DNA of 64,000 nucleotides. Origin: Nematostella vectensis. Its lineage: Eukaryota; Cnidaria; Anthozoa; Actiniaria; Edwardsiidae. Positions 18,901 through 33,900 of this stretch are shown here, in pieces (position 1 is the first letter of the stretch; every line of letters begins with the position of its first letter). A program made the translations under genes and the position numbers. The notes under the pieces were generated by a model that saw nothing but the letters and a program-made list of their open reading frames with translations, was not told where the DNA came from and did no database searches. The stretch spans positions 14,667,121 to 14,731,120 of the forward strand of contig NC_064047.1 of assembly GCF_932526225.1 (NCBI RefSeq). Direction: 5' to 3'.

Positions 18901-21900
18901 TTGTAGCTATTTTTTATCATGATTTTTAATAGTACATCTTGATTTTGTCTCATAGAAGTTTTAAATGTAATGTAAATAATCAAATTTTAATGAATCAAGA
19001 AAAATCATTTGTAAAAAAAATATTTAGTTATTCTAAATTGTAAATAAGTGTTGAAGTAAGTTATAATAAAATTGTAAGTTATAATAAAACTGTTTTGTGT
19101 GGTATACTTACTGGGATCGAAAGGGTGTGGCTGTATTGTGTGGTATACTTACTGGGATCAAAGGGGTGTGGCTGTATTGTGTGGTATACTTACTGGGATC
19201 GAAAGGGTGTGGCTGTATTATGTGGTATACTTACATTGATCAAAGGGGTGTGGCTGTATTGTGTGATATATTTACTGGGATCGAAGGGGTGTGGCTATAT
19301 TGTGTGGTATACTTACTGGGATCAAAAGGGTGTGGCTGTATGCAGTTAACGACATGCTTGTCCCCTTGTAACACCACCACGATCTCGCACGTATTCTTGT
19401 CCCATATAAAGATGCGCCCGCAGTCACTGCCGCTAACCACGAAGCGGTCGCCCCAAAATGCCGCCTCTTTGATCTTTAACAACAAAGAATGCTGGTCACG
19501 TGGTACTCGCACGGCTGAGAAGATTTAATGCTATCAAGTCTATGAAACAAGTTATGATCTCACAGATGGTGAGAAGATTTAATGCTATCAAGTCTATGAA
19601 ACAAGTTATGATCTCACAGATGGTGAAAAGATTTAATGCTATCAAGTCTATGAAACAAGTTATGATCTCACAGATGGTGAGAAGATTTAATGCTATCAAG
19701 TCTATGAAACAAGTTATGATCTCACAGATGGTGAAAAGATTTAATGCTATCAAGTCTATGAAAGAAGTTATGATCTCACAGATGGTGAGAAGATTTAATG
19801 CTATCAAGTCTATGAAACAAGTTATGATCTCACAGATGGTAGTATGTTTACATCACATCAAGCGGACAGAAGCGGAATGAAATGTTTTTTGGATAATGAA
19901 CCACCTCACCATAGTGCGGGCGTTCCGATGTCCTTTGTACACACGAGTCATTTCCGGTCGCCAAAGTTCCCGATCTTGGTTCACTCCGCCTCGTTCCCAC
20001 TCCTGTTCCCAGGTCTCTTTTTCCGCCTTTGCGTTTCGGTGCTCTCGGTACATCCTTTGAATTCGTGTGGCAGCGAAGCCCCGTGCGTATCCCGCGGGAC
20101 CTGCAACATTACCCCAACATGTTCATAAGACCTACGCGTATCCTGCGGGACCTGCAACATTACTCCAACATGTTCGTAAACCCTACGCGTATCCCGCGGG
20201 ACCTGCAACATTACCCCAACATGTTCATAAACCCTACGCGTATCCCACGGGACCTGCAACATTACCCCAACATGTTCATAAAACCTACGCGTATCCCGCG
20301 GGACCTGCAACATTACCCCAACATGTTCATAAACCCTACGCGTATCCCACGGGACCTGCAACATTACCCCAACATGTTCATAAACCCTACGCGTATCCCG
20401 CGGGACCTGCAACATTACCCCCAACATGTTCATAAACCCTACGCGTATCCCGCGGGACCTGTAAGATGTACAGTTGACTTCCAATAACATGAGAAAGATG
20501 GAAACCCTTATTTAAGCAAATTTGCCTTGTATGCAATAGAATTCTATCAATAATTCTGGCTAACTCGAGAAAAGTGAAATTGTCCTCACACAACTAGGTT
20601 TCCTCGGAATTTTGGTGTGTTTGCCAAAAGCGTAAAAACGTATGGATTGCCTTTGGTACGAATTTGAGGGACAAAGTCCAGGTCCGACCTCCACTCCCCC
20701 CTTGTGTTGATGCGGATACCTTCACTAGACCCCTGGTCCATGCTGCTACTAGAGCTGGGCGTGGCCTCTCCCGTGGTCTGTACCTCCCGTGACGACCTGG
20801 CTCTATCTTGATCCTCTGCACTTGACTGTCCCTCTACACCCCCGCCGTTAACGCTCTTTTTCGTCTCACCCACACGGCGCTCAAATGTCGCCACCGTACA
20901 ATCCGGCAATTCCAAAGGCTCCGCATCCTTTAGGTCCATCTCTTTAGTTTTAGAAGACATGTCTTTCGCATCGTCAACATCATGAGGCGAACCCTGCCTT
21001 TGCACTCCTGGACCCCTACCACAAGACACGCCCTGTCCCCTATCAGACACGCCCAGTCCCCCTATCGCATCAGAAGTACCGTCCACCAAATTACCGTCTT
21101 CGTAATCCAATTCGCCCCTATACGCTTCCCGGAAACAAACAAATGTCATTTTATGATCACTTCCGCCGGAAGTAGCTTCGTCAGGAGTGGGTAGCTGACC
21201 GGAAGTGGCTTCCTCTTGAGTGGGTCTATGACCGGAAGTGTCCAGGTCCATTGGTTCGTCGTTTTGGGAGTTGCTGCTCGACATGGGGCGGGCAGTTGAA
21301 TCAGCCTGGGGCAAATCTGTATCCGTGCGTTCTGGGGTGCATTCCATTGCAGAAGTCTCATCGGTACTCTGAGTAAAATAATAAATCTTGTCAATGCAGC
21401 ATCACATCGGATACTTTAAAGGGCCCTAGTCAGCCATATTCATGTCGTTGTTCCGTTATTGTTACAACAGGGGACAAGTAACACTTCCTTTTATATGTTT
21501 TTTTTTTCAAGGATGGAAGGAGGGAGCAAGTAGAATAACCTTAAGCATGTAACAGCACCCACCTGACCGTGAGTCCTGCTGGCCCGCATGCCCACCCCCT
21601 CCTCCTCCACCACGCCCATCCCGCTACTAGCACCTCTCCGAGACCCCTGTGCACCCTCTGGCACAGCAGTTCCGCCGCTACCCTCAGATGAGGTGTACAC
21701 GTGCAGAGAGTCAGGTGATGCGGACGATGATGATGTCACCGATGACGTCACCGGACGACCACGTCCCCTTTGATTTGCGCGAAACGACTCTTCAATCCAG
21801 CGGACAAACATATCAGACATGCGCTGCATTAGGTTGCTTTCTGTTGAGGTCGCCTCACTTTCAGGTCGTGCGTTGGGGCCTGTGTCGCTCCAGTCCCCTC

Positions 21901-24900
21901 TCAAGCGTAGTCTCTTGAGTGGAAGGTTGGAGCGCTGGGGCGAGGAGGAGGAGTGGTCGTTCTCACCGTTGGAGCCAGGGGTGAGCGGGGAGGATTTCGG
22001 TCCCCGCATGTTGAAAAGGTAAAGGTAGTCTGCGCAATAACTCACGAGAAGCTCGCCGCCATCATCGCTACAAACAAAGGGGGAGTAACATATTGACGGA
22101 AAAGTCTTGCATTAGGAAAAGTTACTCAATTGCTCAGAAAGAAAAAGTTCAAATCGAGATCCTGTACAAAATGTGCTATTTTGAGAAAAGTAACACCAAC
22201 ATTTGGGGTGGGGGGTGGGGAGGTTTCGATTTTTAATAGTGAAAAAAGCCGCAGTCCCGCAAAGAATAAGTTGCACTAATCTTGACTTGAGTCAACAGTA
22301 TAATTTTGCTATATTACCAACCTAAATAAGCCAGGCGGGGAGGGGGGGGGGGGGTTGACCTACGGGTCTTTGCAATATGTGAAGAAGTAATAAAAATGAC
22401 CATTTAACAGCTGATTGGCAATCACGTACCTAAAACTAAGAGACGTCACCCTACACGTGCGCTCGCTTAGTGCATCTGGGCGGAATTTGCACACCATTCC
22501 TCTCATTTTGTTGGCCGCGCTGCTATGGTTGGCAGTGCTGAGGGAGCGCCGATCAAACACCCGGACTGTACTGTTCTCACAACCTACGGCCAGTTGGTAG
22601 GGGGCCTGGGGATTGATGCTGATAGAGGTGATGGCCTTTGCGCAGTCAATCAAAACATCCTAAAGGAAAACAACACAGCAAGAATTCAACCATCAAAATC
22701 TGTTTACACAAGCCTATGTAGTAGGGACCTGTTTACACAAGCCTATGTAGTAGGGACCTGTTAACACAAGCCTATGTAGTAGGGACCTGTTAACACAAGC
22801 CTATATAGTAGGGACCTGTTTACACAAGCCTATATAGTAGGGACCTGTTTACACAAGCCTATATAGTAGGGACCTGTTTACACAAGCCTATATAGTACGG
22901 ACCTGTTTACACAAGCCTATATAGTACGGACCTGTTTACACAAGCCTATACAGTAGGGACCTGTTTACACAAGCCTATGTAGTAGGGACCTGTTTACACA
23001 GGCCTATATAGTACGGACCTGTTTACACAAGCCAATATAGTAGGGACCTGTTTACACAAGCCTATATAGTAGGGACCTGTTTACACAAGCCTATATAGTA
23101 GGGACCTGTTTACACAAGCCTATATAGTAGGGACCTGTTTACACAAGCCTATATAGTAGGGACCTGTTTACACAAGCCTATATAGTAGGGACCTGTTTAC
23201 ACAAGCCTATATAGTACGGACCTTTTTACACAAGCCTATATAGTAGGGACCTGTTTACACAAGCCTATATAGTAGGGACCTGTTTATGGGAAAAAGAGGG
23301 CTGAACACTGACCGTTAACTAACAGAATTAACAGAATTTTGACCTGTTTACGTAAACAGGTGTAGACGATCTGGGTTTGCCTGTCCCTACAGGGAAATAT
23401 CGGAGGGTAATAGCCTCTAGTGCCCTAGGTCTGTAAGTCATCCTTTTTTGTTTTTTAAACTTTTTATTCATTTAATTATTTTTTACACGCACGCACACAC
23501 ACACAGATACGTGTGCATTTATATAACAAGTAATGGCCTGTATGTCATCCTACAGATATTGGTATAACAAGTAATGGCCTGTATGTCATCCTACAGATAT
23601 CGGTATAACAAGTAATGACCTGTATGTCATCCTACAGATATTGGTATAACAAGTAATGGCCTGTATGTCATCCTACAGATATCAGTATAACAAGTAATGG
23701 CCTGTATGTCATCCTACAGATATCGGTATAACAAGTAATGGCCTGTATGTCATCCTACAGATATCAGTATAACAAGTAATGGCCTGTATGTCATCCTATA
23801 GATATTGGTATAACAAGTAATGGCCTGTATGTCATCCTACAGATATCAGTATAACAAGTAATGGCCTGTATGTCATCCTATAGATATCGGTATAACAAGT
23901 AATGGCCTGTAGGTCATCCTATAGATATCGGTATAACAAGTAATGGCCTGTATGTCATCCTATAGATATTGGTATAACAAGTAATGGCCTGTATGTCATC
24001 CTACAGATATCGGTATAACAAGTAATGGCCTGTATGTCATCCTACAGATATTGGTATAACAAGTAATGACCTGTATGTCATCCTATAGATATTGGTATAA
24101 CAAGTAATGGCCTGGAAGTCATCCTACAGATATTGGTATAACAAGTAATGGCCTGTATGTCATCCTACAGATATTGGTATAACAAGTAATGGCCTGTATG
24201 TCATCCTACAGATATCGGTATAACAAGTAATGGCCTGTATGTCATCCTATAGATATCGGTATAACAAGTAATGGCCTGTATGTCATCCTACAGATATCAG
24301 TATAACAAGTAATGGCCTGTATGTCATCCTATAGATATTGGTATAACAAGTAATGGCCTGGAAGTCATCCTATAGATATCGGTATAACAAGTAATGGCCT
24401 GTATGTCATCCTACAGATATCGGTATAACAAGTAATGGCCTGTATGTCATCCTACAGATATCAGTATAACAAGTAATGGCCTGTATGTCATCCTACAGAT
24501 ATCGGTATAACAAGTAATTGCCTGTATGTCATCCTATAGATATCGGTATAACAAGTAATGGCCTGTATGTCATCCTATAGATATTGGTATAACAAGTAAT
24601 GGCCTGTATGTCATCCTATAGATATTGGTATAACAAGTAATGGCCTGTATGTCATCCTATAGATATCGGTATAACAAGTAATGGTCTGTATGTCATCCTA
24701 CAGATATCGGTATAACAAGTAATGGCCTGGAAGTCATCCTATAGATATTGGTATAACAAGTAATGGCCTGTATGTCATCCTATAGATATCGGTATAACAA
24801 GTAATGGCCTGTATGTCATCCTACAGATATCGGTATAACAAGTAATGGCCTGTATGTCATCCTACAGATATTGGTATAGCAAGTAATGGCCTGTATGTCA

Positions 24901-27900
24901 TCCTGCAGATATCGGTATAACAAGTAATGGCCTGTATGTCATCCTACAGATATTAGTATAACAAATAATGGTCTGTATGTCATCCTACAGTTATTGGTAT
25001 AACAAGTAATGGCCTGTATGTCATCCTACAGATATCGGTATAACAAGTAATGGTCTGTATGTCATCCTACAGATATCGGTATAACAAGTAATGGCCTGTA
25101 TGTCATCCTATAGATATCGGTATAACAAGTAATGGCCTGTATGTCATCCTAAAGATATCGGTATAACAAGTAATGGCCTGTATGTCATCCTACAGATATC
25201 GGTATAACAAGTAATGGCCTGTATGTCATCCTACAGATATTGGTATAACAAGTAATGGCCTGTATGTCATCCTAAAGATATCGGTATAACAAGTAATGGC
25301 CTGTATGTCATCCTACAGATATCAGTATAACAAGTAATGGCCTGTATGTCATCCTATAGATATTGGTATAACAAGTAATGGCCTGTATGTCATCCTATAG
25401 ATATTAGTATAACAAGTAATGGCCTGTATGTCATCCTACAGATATTGGTATAACAAGTAATGGCCTGTATGTCATCCTAAAGATATCGGTATAACAAGTA
25501 ATGGCCTGTATGTCATCCTACAGATATCGGTATAACAAGTAATGGCCTGTATGTCATCCTATAGATATCGGTATAACAAGTAATGGCCTGTATGTCATCC
25601 TACAGATATCGGTATAACAAGTAATGGCCTGTATGTCATCCTACAGATATCGGTATAACAAGTAATGGCCTGTATGTCATCCTATAGATATCGGTATAAC
25701 AAGTAATGGCCTGTATGTCATCCTATAGATATTGGTATAACAAGTAATGGCCTGGAAGTCATCCTATAGATATCGGTATAACAAGTAATGGCCTGTATGT
25801 CATCCTATAGATATTGGTATAACAAGTAATGGCCTGGAAGTCATCCTATAGATATCGGTATAACAAGTAATGGCCTGTATGTCATCCTATAGATATTGGT
25901 ATAACAAGTAATGGCCTGTATGTCATCCTATAGATATTGGTATAACAAGTAATGGCCTGTATGTCATCCTATAGATATCGGTATAACAAGTTATGGCCTG
26001 TATGTCATCCTATAGATATTGGTATAACAAGTAATGGCCTGTATGTCATCCTATAGATATTGGTATAACAAGTTATGGCCTGTATGTCATCCTACAGATA
26101 TTGGTATAACAAGTAATGGCCTGTATGTCATCCTATAGATATTGGTATAACAAGTTATGGCCTGTATGTCATCCTACAGATATCGGTATAACAAGTAATG
26201 GCCTGTATGTCATCCTACAGATATCGGTATAACAAGTAATGGCCTGTATGTCATCCTACAGATATCGGTATAACAAGTAATGGCCTGTATGTCATCCTAT
26301 AGATATTGGTATAACAAGTAATGGCCTGGAAGTCATCCTATAGATATCGGTATAACAAGTAATGGCCTGTATGTCATCCTATAGATATCGGTATAACAAG
26401 TAATGGCCTGTATGTCATCCTACAGATATTGGTATAACAAGTAATGGCCTGTATGTCATCCTATAGATATTGGTATAACAAGTTATGGCCTGTATGTCAT
26501 CCTACAGATATCGGTATAACAAGTAATGGCCTGTATGTCATCCTACAGATATCGGTATAACAAGTAATGGCCTGTATGTCATCCTACAGATATCGGTATA
26601 ACAAGTAATGGCCTGTATGTCATCCTATAGATATTGGTATAACAAGTAATGGCCTGGAAGTCATCCTATAGATATCGGTATAACAAGTAATGGCCTGTAT
26701 GTCATCCTATAGATATCGGTATAACAAGTAATGGCCTGTATGTCATCCTACAGATATCGGTATAACAAGTAATGGCCTGGAAGTCATCCTATAGATATTG
26801 GTATAACAAGTAATGGCCTGTATGTCATCCTATAGATATCGGTATAACAAGTAATGGCCTGTATGTCATCCTACAGATATCGGTATAACAAGTAATGGCC
26901 TGGAAGTCATCCTATAGATATTGGTATAACAAGTTATGGCCTGTATGTCATCCTACAGATATCGGTATAACAAGTAATGGCCTGTATGTCATCCTACAGA
27001 TATCGGTATAACAAGTAATGGCCTGTATGTCATCCTACAGATATCGGTATAACAAGTAATGGCCTGTATGTCATCCTATAGATATTGGTATAACAAGTAA
27101 TGGCCTGGAAGTCATCCTATAGATATCGGTATAACAAGTAATGGCCTGTATGTCATCCTATAGATATCGGTATAACAAGTAATGGCCTGTATGTCATCCT
27201 ACAGATATCGGTATAACAAGTAATGGCCTGGAAGTCATCCTATAGATATTGGTATAACAAGTAATGGCCTGTATGTCATCCTATAGATATCGGTATAACA
27301 AGTAATGGCCTGTATGTCATCCTACAGATATCGGTATAACAAGTAATGGCCTGGAAGTCATCCTATAGATATTGGTATAACCGGTAATGACCTGTAAGTC
27401 ATACTACAGATGTCGGTATTTCGTGTGATTTCACTTATTCTTTGAAATTCTTATGGAAGTAGCATCATAGATTCGGAGTTCATTGCAGTACTAGGTTAAA
27501 TCCAAACCGATTGTGGACTAATTGAGGCTAATCGAAGGTTCAAAGTTTGGAAAAAAAGCGACTATAGCACAAAAAAAACGATATTCCCAACGGAAAATCG
27601 TTATATTTCACAGGTGTGATTCTTGAAACACGATTTATTTATTACAGCATATTCTAGAGGAGTCTCATATTTGGTTTTGTCCTATAGTCGCCATTTTCCA
27701 AACTTCGACCTTCGATTAACCTCAATTGGTTTGGATTTAACCAAGCATTGAAATCAACTTCGAATCTAGGATGTTTCTTTCATAAGAATTTCAAAGAATT
27801 AGAGAAACCGCGTAAATAATGTTATATGGGAGTTTAAAAATGCAAGATTTTTTGGGAAAGCAGTCCTTTTGAATTGACGCAGGCCACCGATCCCCTCAGT

Positions 27901-30900
27901 TACTTTATAGCTGAGGCCCAAGTATATTGCATAACTAACCTCCCTGCAGTCTCGCTTTGCACACTTCTGCTTGGTCCTTATATCAAACATGCGCACCGTG
28001 CCGTCTTCACCACAAGACAGGAAAGTGTTGCTATCACCTGGTGTAGTGATGACCTTTGTGGAAAAAGGAGAAAGTAGGTTTTCATGTTACCAAGGCAGGT
28101 GGTGACCATGGGGTAATTTTAGTTCTATCACCAATCTTACCAAAGCAGGCAGTGGTTTTAGCTCTTACTTCTTCATCCCGGTTTAGATTTAAGGCTGTCG
28201 GTTATGAGACATTGAGTTATAAGAAGTTGGGAAAAACACTCAAAACATAAAAAATATCAGCAAAAATGGCACAGATATGGTGGATATGGTTGGGAGGGGG
28301 AGTCCCCAATAAATACTCAGAACTGCAAGTACTATGACCATAGGATATGGCTATGGTAAATTTAGGGGGAGGGGTAATACTCTGGTAACAACCCATCCAA
28401 TACTGCTGGCCATGCAGCTGGAGAACAAGGGGGGGAGTATCCAGCTTTTAAAGTGACAGGAGTATCAGATGAATTCCATACCCCAAAAATGCTAATGACA
28501 GAAACGTATTGACCATAAAAGGCCCGCTAATCAACCCATGAGAACACTAACCCATCCCCTACACCAACCCATCCCCTACACTGACCCATCCCCTACACTA
28601 ACCCATCCCTGCACTAACCCATCCCCTACACTAACACATCCCCTACACTGACCCATCCCCTACACTGACCCATCCCCTACACTAACCCATCCCCTACACT
28701 AACCCATCCCTACACTAACACATTCCTACACTAACCCATCCCCTACACTGACCCATCCCCTACACTAACCCATCCCCTACACTAACCCATCCCCTACACT
28801 AACCCATCCCTGCACTAACCCATCCCCTACACTAACCCATCCCTGCACTAACCCATCCCTACACTAACCCATCCCTGCACTAACCCATCCCTACACTAAC
28901 CCATCCCTACACTAACCCATCCCTGCACTAACCCATCCCCTACACTAACCCATCCCTACACTAACCCATCCCCTACACTAACCCATCCCCTACACTAACC
29001 CATCCCCTACACTAACCCATCCCCTACACTAACCCATCCCTGCACTAACCCATCCCCTACACTAACCCATCCCTGCACTAACCCATCCCTACACTAACCC
29101 ATCCCTGCACTAACCCATCCCTACACTAACCCATCCCTACACTAACCCATCCCTGCACTAACCCATCCCCTACACTAACCCATCCCTACACTAACCCATC
29201 CCCTACACTAACCCATCCCCTACACTAACCCATCCCTGCACTAACCCATCCCTACACTAACCCATCCCTACACTAACCCATCCCTGCACTAACCCATCCC
29301 TACACTAACCCATCCCTACACTAACCCATCCCTGCACTAACCCATCCCCTACACTAACCCATCCCTACACTAACCCATCCCCTACACTAACCCATCCCCT
29401 ACACTAACCCATCCCTGCACTAACCCATCCCTACACTAACCCATCCCTGCATTAACCCATCCCTACACTAACCCATCCCTACACTAACCCATCCCCTACA
29501 CTAACCCATCCCTACACTAACCCATCCCCTACACTAACCCATCCCCTACACTAACCCATCCCTGCACTAACCCATCCCTACACTAACCCATCCCTACACT
29601 AACCCATCCCTGCACTAACCCATCCCCTACACTAACCCATCCCTACACTAACCCATCCCCTACACTAACCCATCCCCTACACTAACCCATCCCTGCACTA
29701 ACCCATCCCTACACTAACCCATCCCTGCATTAACCCATCCCTACACTAACCCATCCCTGCACTAACCCATCCCCTACACTAACCCATCCCTACACTAACC
29801 CATCCCCTACACTAACCCATCCCCTACACTAACCCATCCCTGCACTAACCCATCCCTACACTAACCCATCCCTGCATTAACCCATCCCTACACTAACCCA
29901 TCCCTACACTAACCCATCCCTGCACTAACCCATCCCTACACTAACCCATCCCTACACTAACCCATCCCCTACACTAACCCATCCCTGCACTAACCCATCC
30001 CTACACTAACCCATCCCCTACACTGACCCATCCCCTACACTAACCCATCCCTGCACTAACCCATCCCTACACTAACCCATCCCTGCACTAACCCATCCCT
30101 ACACTAACCCATCCCTACACTAACCCATCCCTACACTAACCCATCCCCTACACTAACCCATCCCCTACACTGACCCATCCCCTACACTAACCAATCCCTC
30201 CACTAACCCAACCCTGCACTAACCCATCCCTACACTAACACATCCCTACACTAACCCGTCCCTACACTAACCCATCCCCTACACTAACCCATCCCTACAC
30301 TAACCCATCCCTGCACTAACCCGTCCCTACACTAACCCATCCCCTACACTAACCCATCCCTACACTAACACATTCCTACACTAACCCATCCCTACACTAA
30401 CCCATCCCTACACTAACCCATCCCCTACACTGGCCCATCCCTTCACTAACCCATCCATACACTAACACATCCCTACACTAACTCATCCCTATACTAGCCC
30501 ATCCCTACACTAACCCATCCCTACACTAACCCATCCCTACACTAACCCATCCCTACACTAACCCAGCCGCTACACTGACCCATCCCTTCACTAACACATC
30601 CATGCACAAACCCATCCCCTATACTAGCCCATCCCTACACTAACTCTTCCCTATACTAGCCCATCCCTACACTAACACATCCCTACACTAACCCATCCAT
30701 ACACTAACACATCCCTACAGTAACTCATCCCTATACTAGCCCATCCCTACATTAACCCATCCCTTCACTAACACATCCCTACACTAATCCCATCCAATAC
30801 ACTAACTCATCCAAAACACTAACCAATCCCTACACTAACCCATCCCTACACTAACCCATCCCCTACACTAACCCATCCCTACACTAACCCATCCCCTATA

Positions 30901-33900
30901 ATAGCCCATCCCTATACTAGCCCATCCCCTATACTAGCCCATCCCTATACTAGCCCATCCCTACACTAACCCATCCCTACACTAACCCATCCCTACACTA
31001 ACCCATCCCTACACTAACCCAACCCCACACTAACCCATCCCCTATAATAGCCCATCCCTATACTAGCCCATCCCTACACTAACCCATCCCTACACTAACC
31101 CATCCCTACACTAACCCATCCCCTACACTAACCCATCCCTACACTAACCCATCCCCTATAATAGCCCATCCCTATACTAGCCCATCCCCTATACTAGCCC
31201 ATCCCCTATACTAGCCCATCCCTACACTAACCCATCCCTACACTAACCCATCCCTACACTAACCCATTCCTACACTAACCCATACCTACACTAACCCATC
31301 CCCTACACTAACCCATTCCTACACTAACCAATCCATACACTAACCCATCCTTACAATAACCCATCCCTACACTAACCCATCCCCTACACTGACCCATCCC
31401 CTACACTAACCCATCCCTACACTGACCCATCCCTACACTAACACATTCCTACACTAACCCATCCCTACACTAACCCATCCCTGCACTAACCCGTCCCTAC
31501 ACTAACCCATCCCCTACACTAACCCATCCCTACACTAACCCATCCCTACACTAACCCATCCCTACACTAACTAATTTGCTACACTAAGCCATCCACACAC
31601 TAACCCATCCTTACACTAACCCATCCCAACACTAACACATTCCTACAGTAACCCATCCCTACACTAACCTATCTCTACACTAACCCATCTTTACACTAAC
31701 CCATATCTACACTAACCCATCCCTATACTAGCCCATCCCTACACTAACTCATCCCTATACTAGCCCATCCCTACACTAACCCATCCCTACACTAACCCAC
31801 CCCCTACACTGGCACATCCCTTCACTAACCCATCCATACACTAACACATCCCTACACTAACTCATCCCTATACTAGCCCATCCCTACACTAACCCATCCC
31901 TACACTAACCCATCCCTACACTAACCCAGCCGCTACACTGACCCATCCCTTCACTAACCCATCCATGCACAAACCCATCCCCTATACTAGCCCATCCCTA
32001 CACTAACTCTTCCCTATACTAGCCCATCCCTACACTAACACATCCCTACACTAACCCATCCATACACTAACACATCCCTACACTAACTCATCCCTATACT
32101 AGCCCATCCCTACATTAACCCATCCCTTCACTAACCCATCCATACACTAACACATCCCTTCACTAACCCATCCATACACTAACCCATCCCTTCACTAACC
32201 CATCCATACACTAACACATCCCTACACTAATCCCATCCAATACACTAACTCATCCAAAACACTAACCAATCCCTACACTAACCCATCCCTACACTAACCC
32301 ATCCCCTACACTAACCCATCCCTACACTAACCCATCCCCTATAATAGCCCATCCCTATACTAGCCCATCCCCTATACTAGCCCATCCCTATACTAGCCCA
32401 TCCCTACACTAACCCATCCCTACACTAGCCCATCCCTACACTAACCCATCCCTACACTAACCCAACCCCACACTAACCCACATCTACACTAACCCATCCC
32501 TACACTAACCCATTCCTACACTAACCCATACCTACACTAACCCATCCCCTACACTAACCCATTCCTACACTAACCAATCCATACACTAACCCATCCTTAC
32601 ACTAACCCATCCCTACACTAACCCATCCCCTACACTTACCCATCCCCTACACTGACCCATCCCCTACACTAACCCATCCCTACACTGACCCATCCCTACA
32701 CTAACACATTCCTACACTAACCCATACCTACACTAACCAATTACCTACACTAACACATTCCTACACTAACCCAGCCCTACACTAACTCATCCCTACATTA
32801 ACCGATCCCTACACTAACCCATCCCTTCACTAACCCATCCCTACACTAACCCATCCATACACAAACCCATCCCCTTCACTAACCCATCCCTACACTGACC
32901 CATCCCTTCACTAACCCATCCCTTCACTAACCCATCCATACACAAACCCATCCCCTACACTGACCCATCCCCTACACTAACCCATCCCTACACTAACCCA
33001 TCCGTACACTAACACATTATTCCTACACTAACACATTCCTACACTAACCCATCCTACACTAACCCATCCCCTACACTGACCCATCCCTACACTAACACAT
33101 TCCTACACTAACCCATCCCTACAGTAACCCATCCCTACACTAACCCATATCTACACTAACCCATCCCTATACTAGCCCATCCCTACACTAACCCATCCCT
33201 ACACTAACCCATACCTACACTAACCCATCCCCTACACTAACCCATCCCTACACTAACCCATCCGTACACTAACACATTCCTACACTAACACAATCCTACA
33301 CTAACCCATCCTTACACTAACCCATCCCTACACTAACCCATCTATACACAAACCCATCCCCTACACTTACCCATCCCTACACTAACCCATCCCTACACCA
33401 ACCCATCCCTACACCAACCCATCCCTACACCAACCCATCCCCTACACTAACCCATCCCCTACACTAACCCATCCCTACACTGACCCATCCCTACATTAAC
33501 CCTACCCCAACTCCGCACCAACCCTATGCCATCACATAAAGGTGATGTTGATCCAAATAATGAGAAAAACAGCTTGGCTTGAAAACAATCCAGAGATGGA
33601 AAGATATTATCAGACAATCAGAGCATGCATACTGTTGTACCCCATAAGTGGTTACCTACCCCATAAGTGGTTACATACCCCATAAGTGGTTACATACCCC
33701 ATAAGTGGTTACATACCCCATAAGTGGTAACATACCCCATAAGTGGTTACATACCCCATAAGTGGTTACATACTTCATAAGTGGTAACATACTTCATAAG
33801 TGGTAACATACCCCATAAGTGGTTACATACCCCATAAGTGGTTACATACCCCATAAGTGGTTACATACCCCGTAAGTGGTTACATACCCCGTAAGTGGTA

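Noticed and set aside
19496-19880. Coiled-coil-like repeat frames on both strands in DCAF6 intron 10
   Set aside because: A 54-bp tandem repeat gives open frames automatically; there is no start context or homology.
22688-23290. 29-bp array as another junction-derived repeat
   Set aside because: Neither exon 7's acceptor (CCTTTAG|GATG) nor exon 6's donor (GAG|GTTAGT) is found in the unit.
28550-33520. CTAACCC-containing array as an interstitial telomere
   Set aside because: The period is 17/18 bp with CATCCCTACA between the CTAACCC motifs; true TTAGGG runs are absent.
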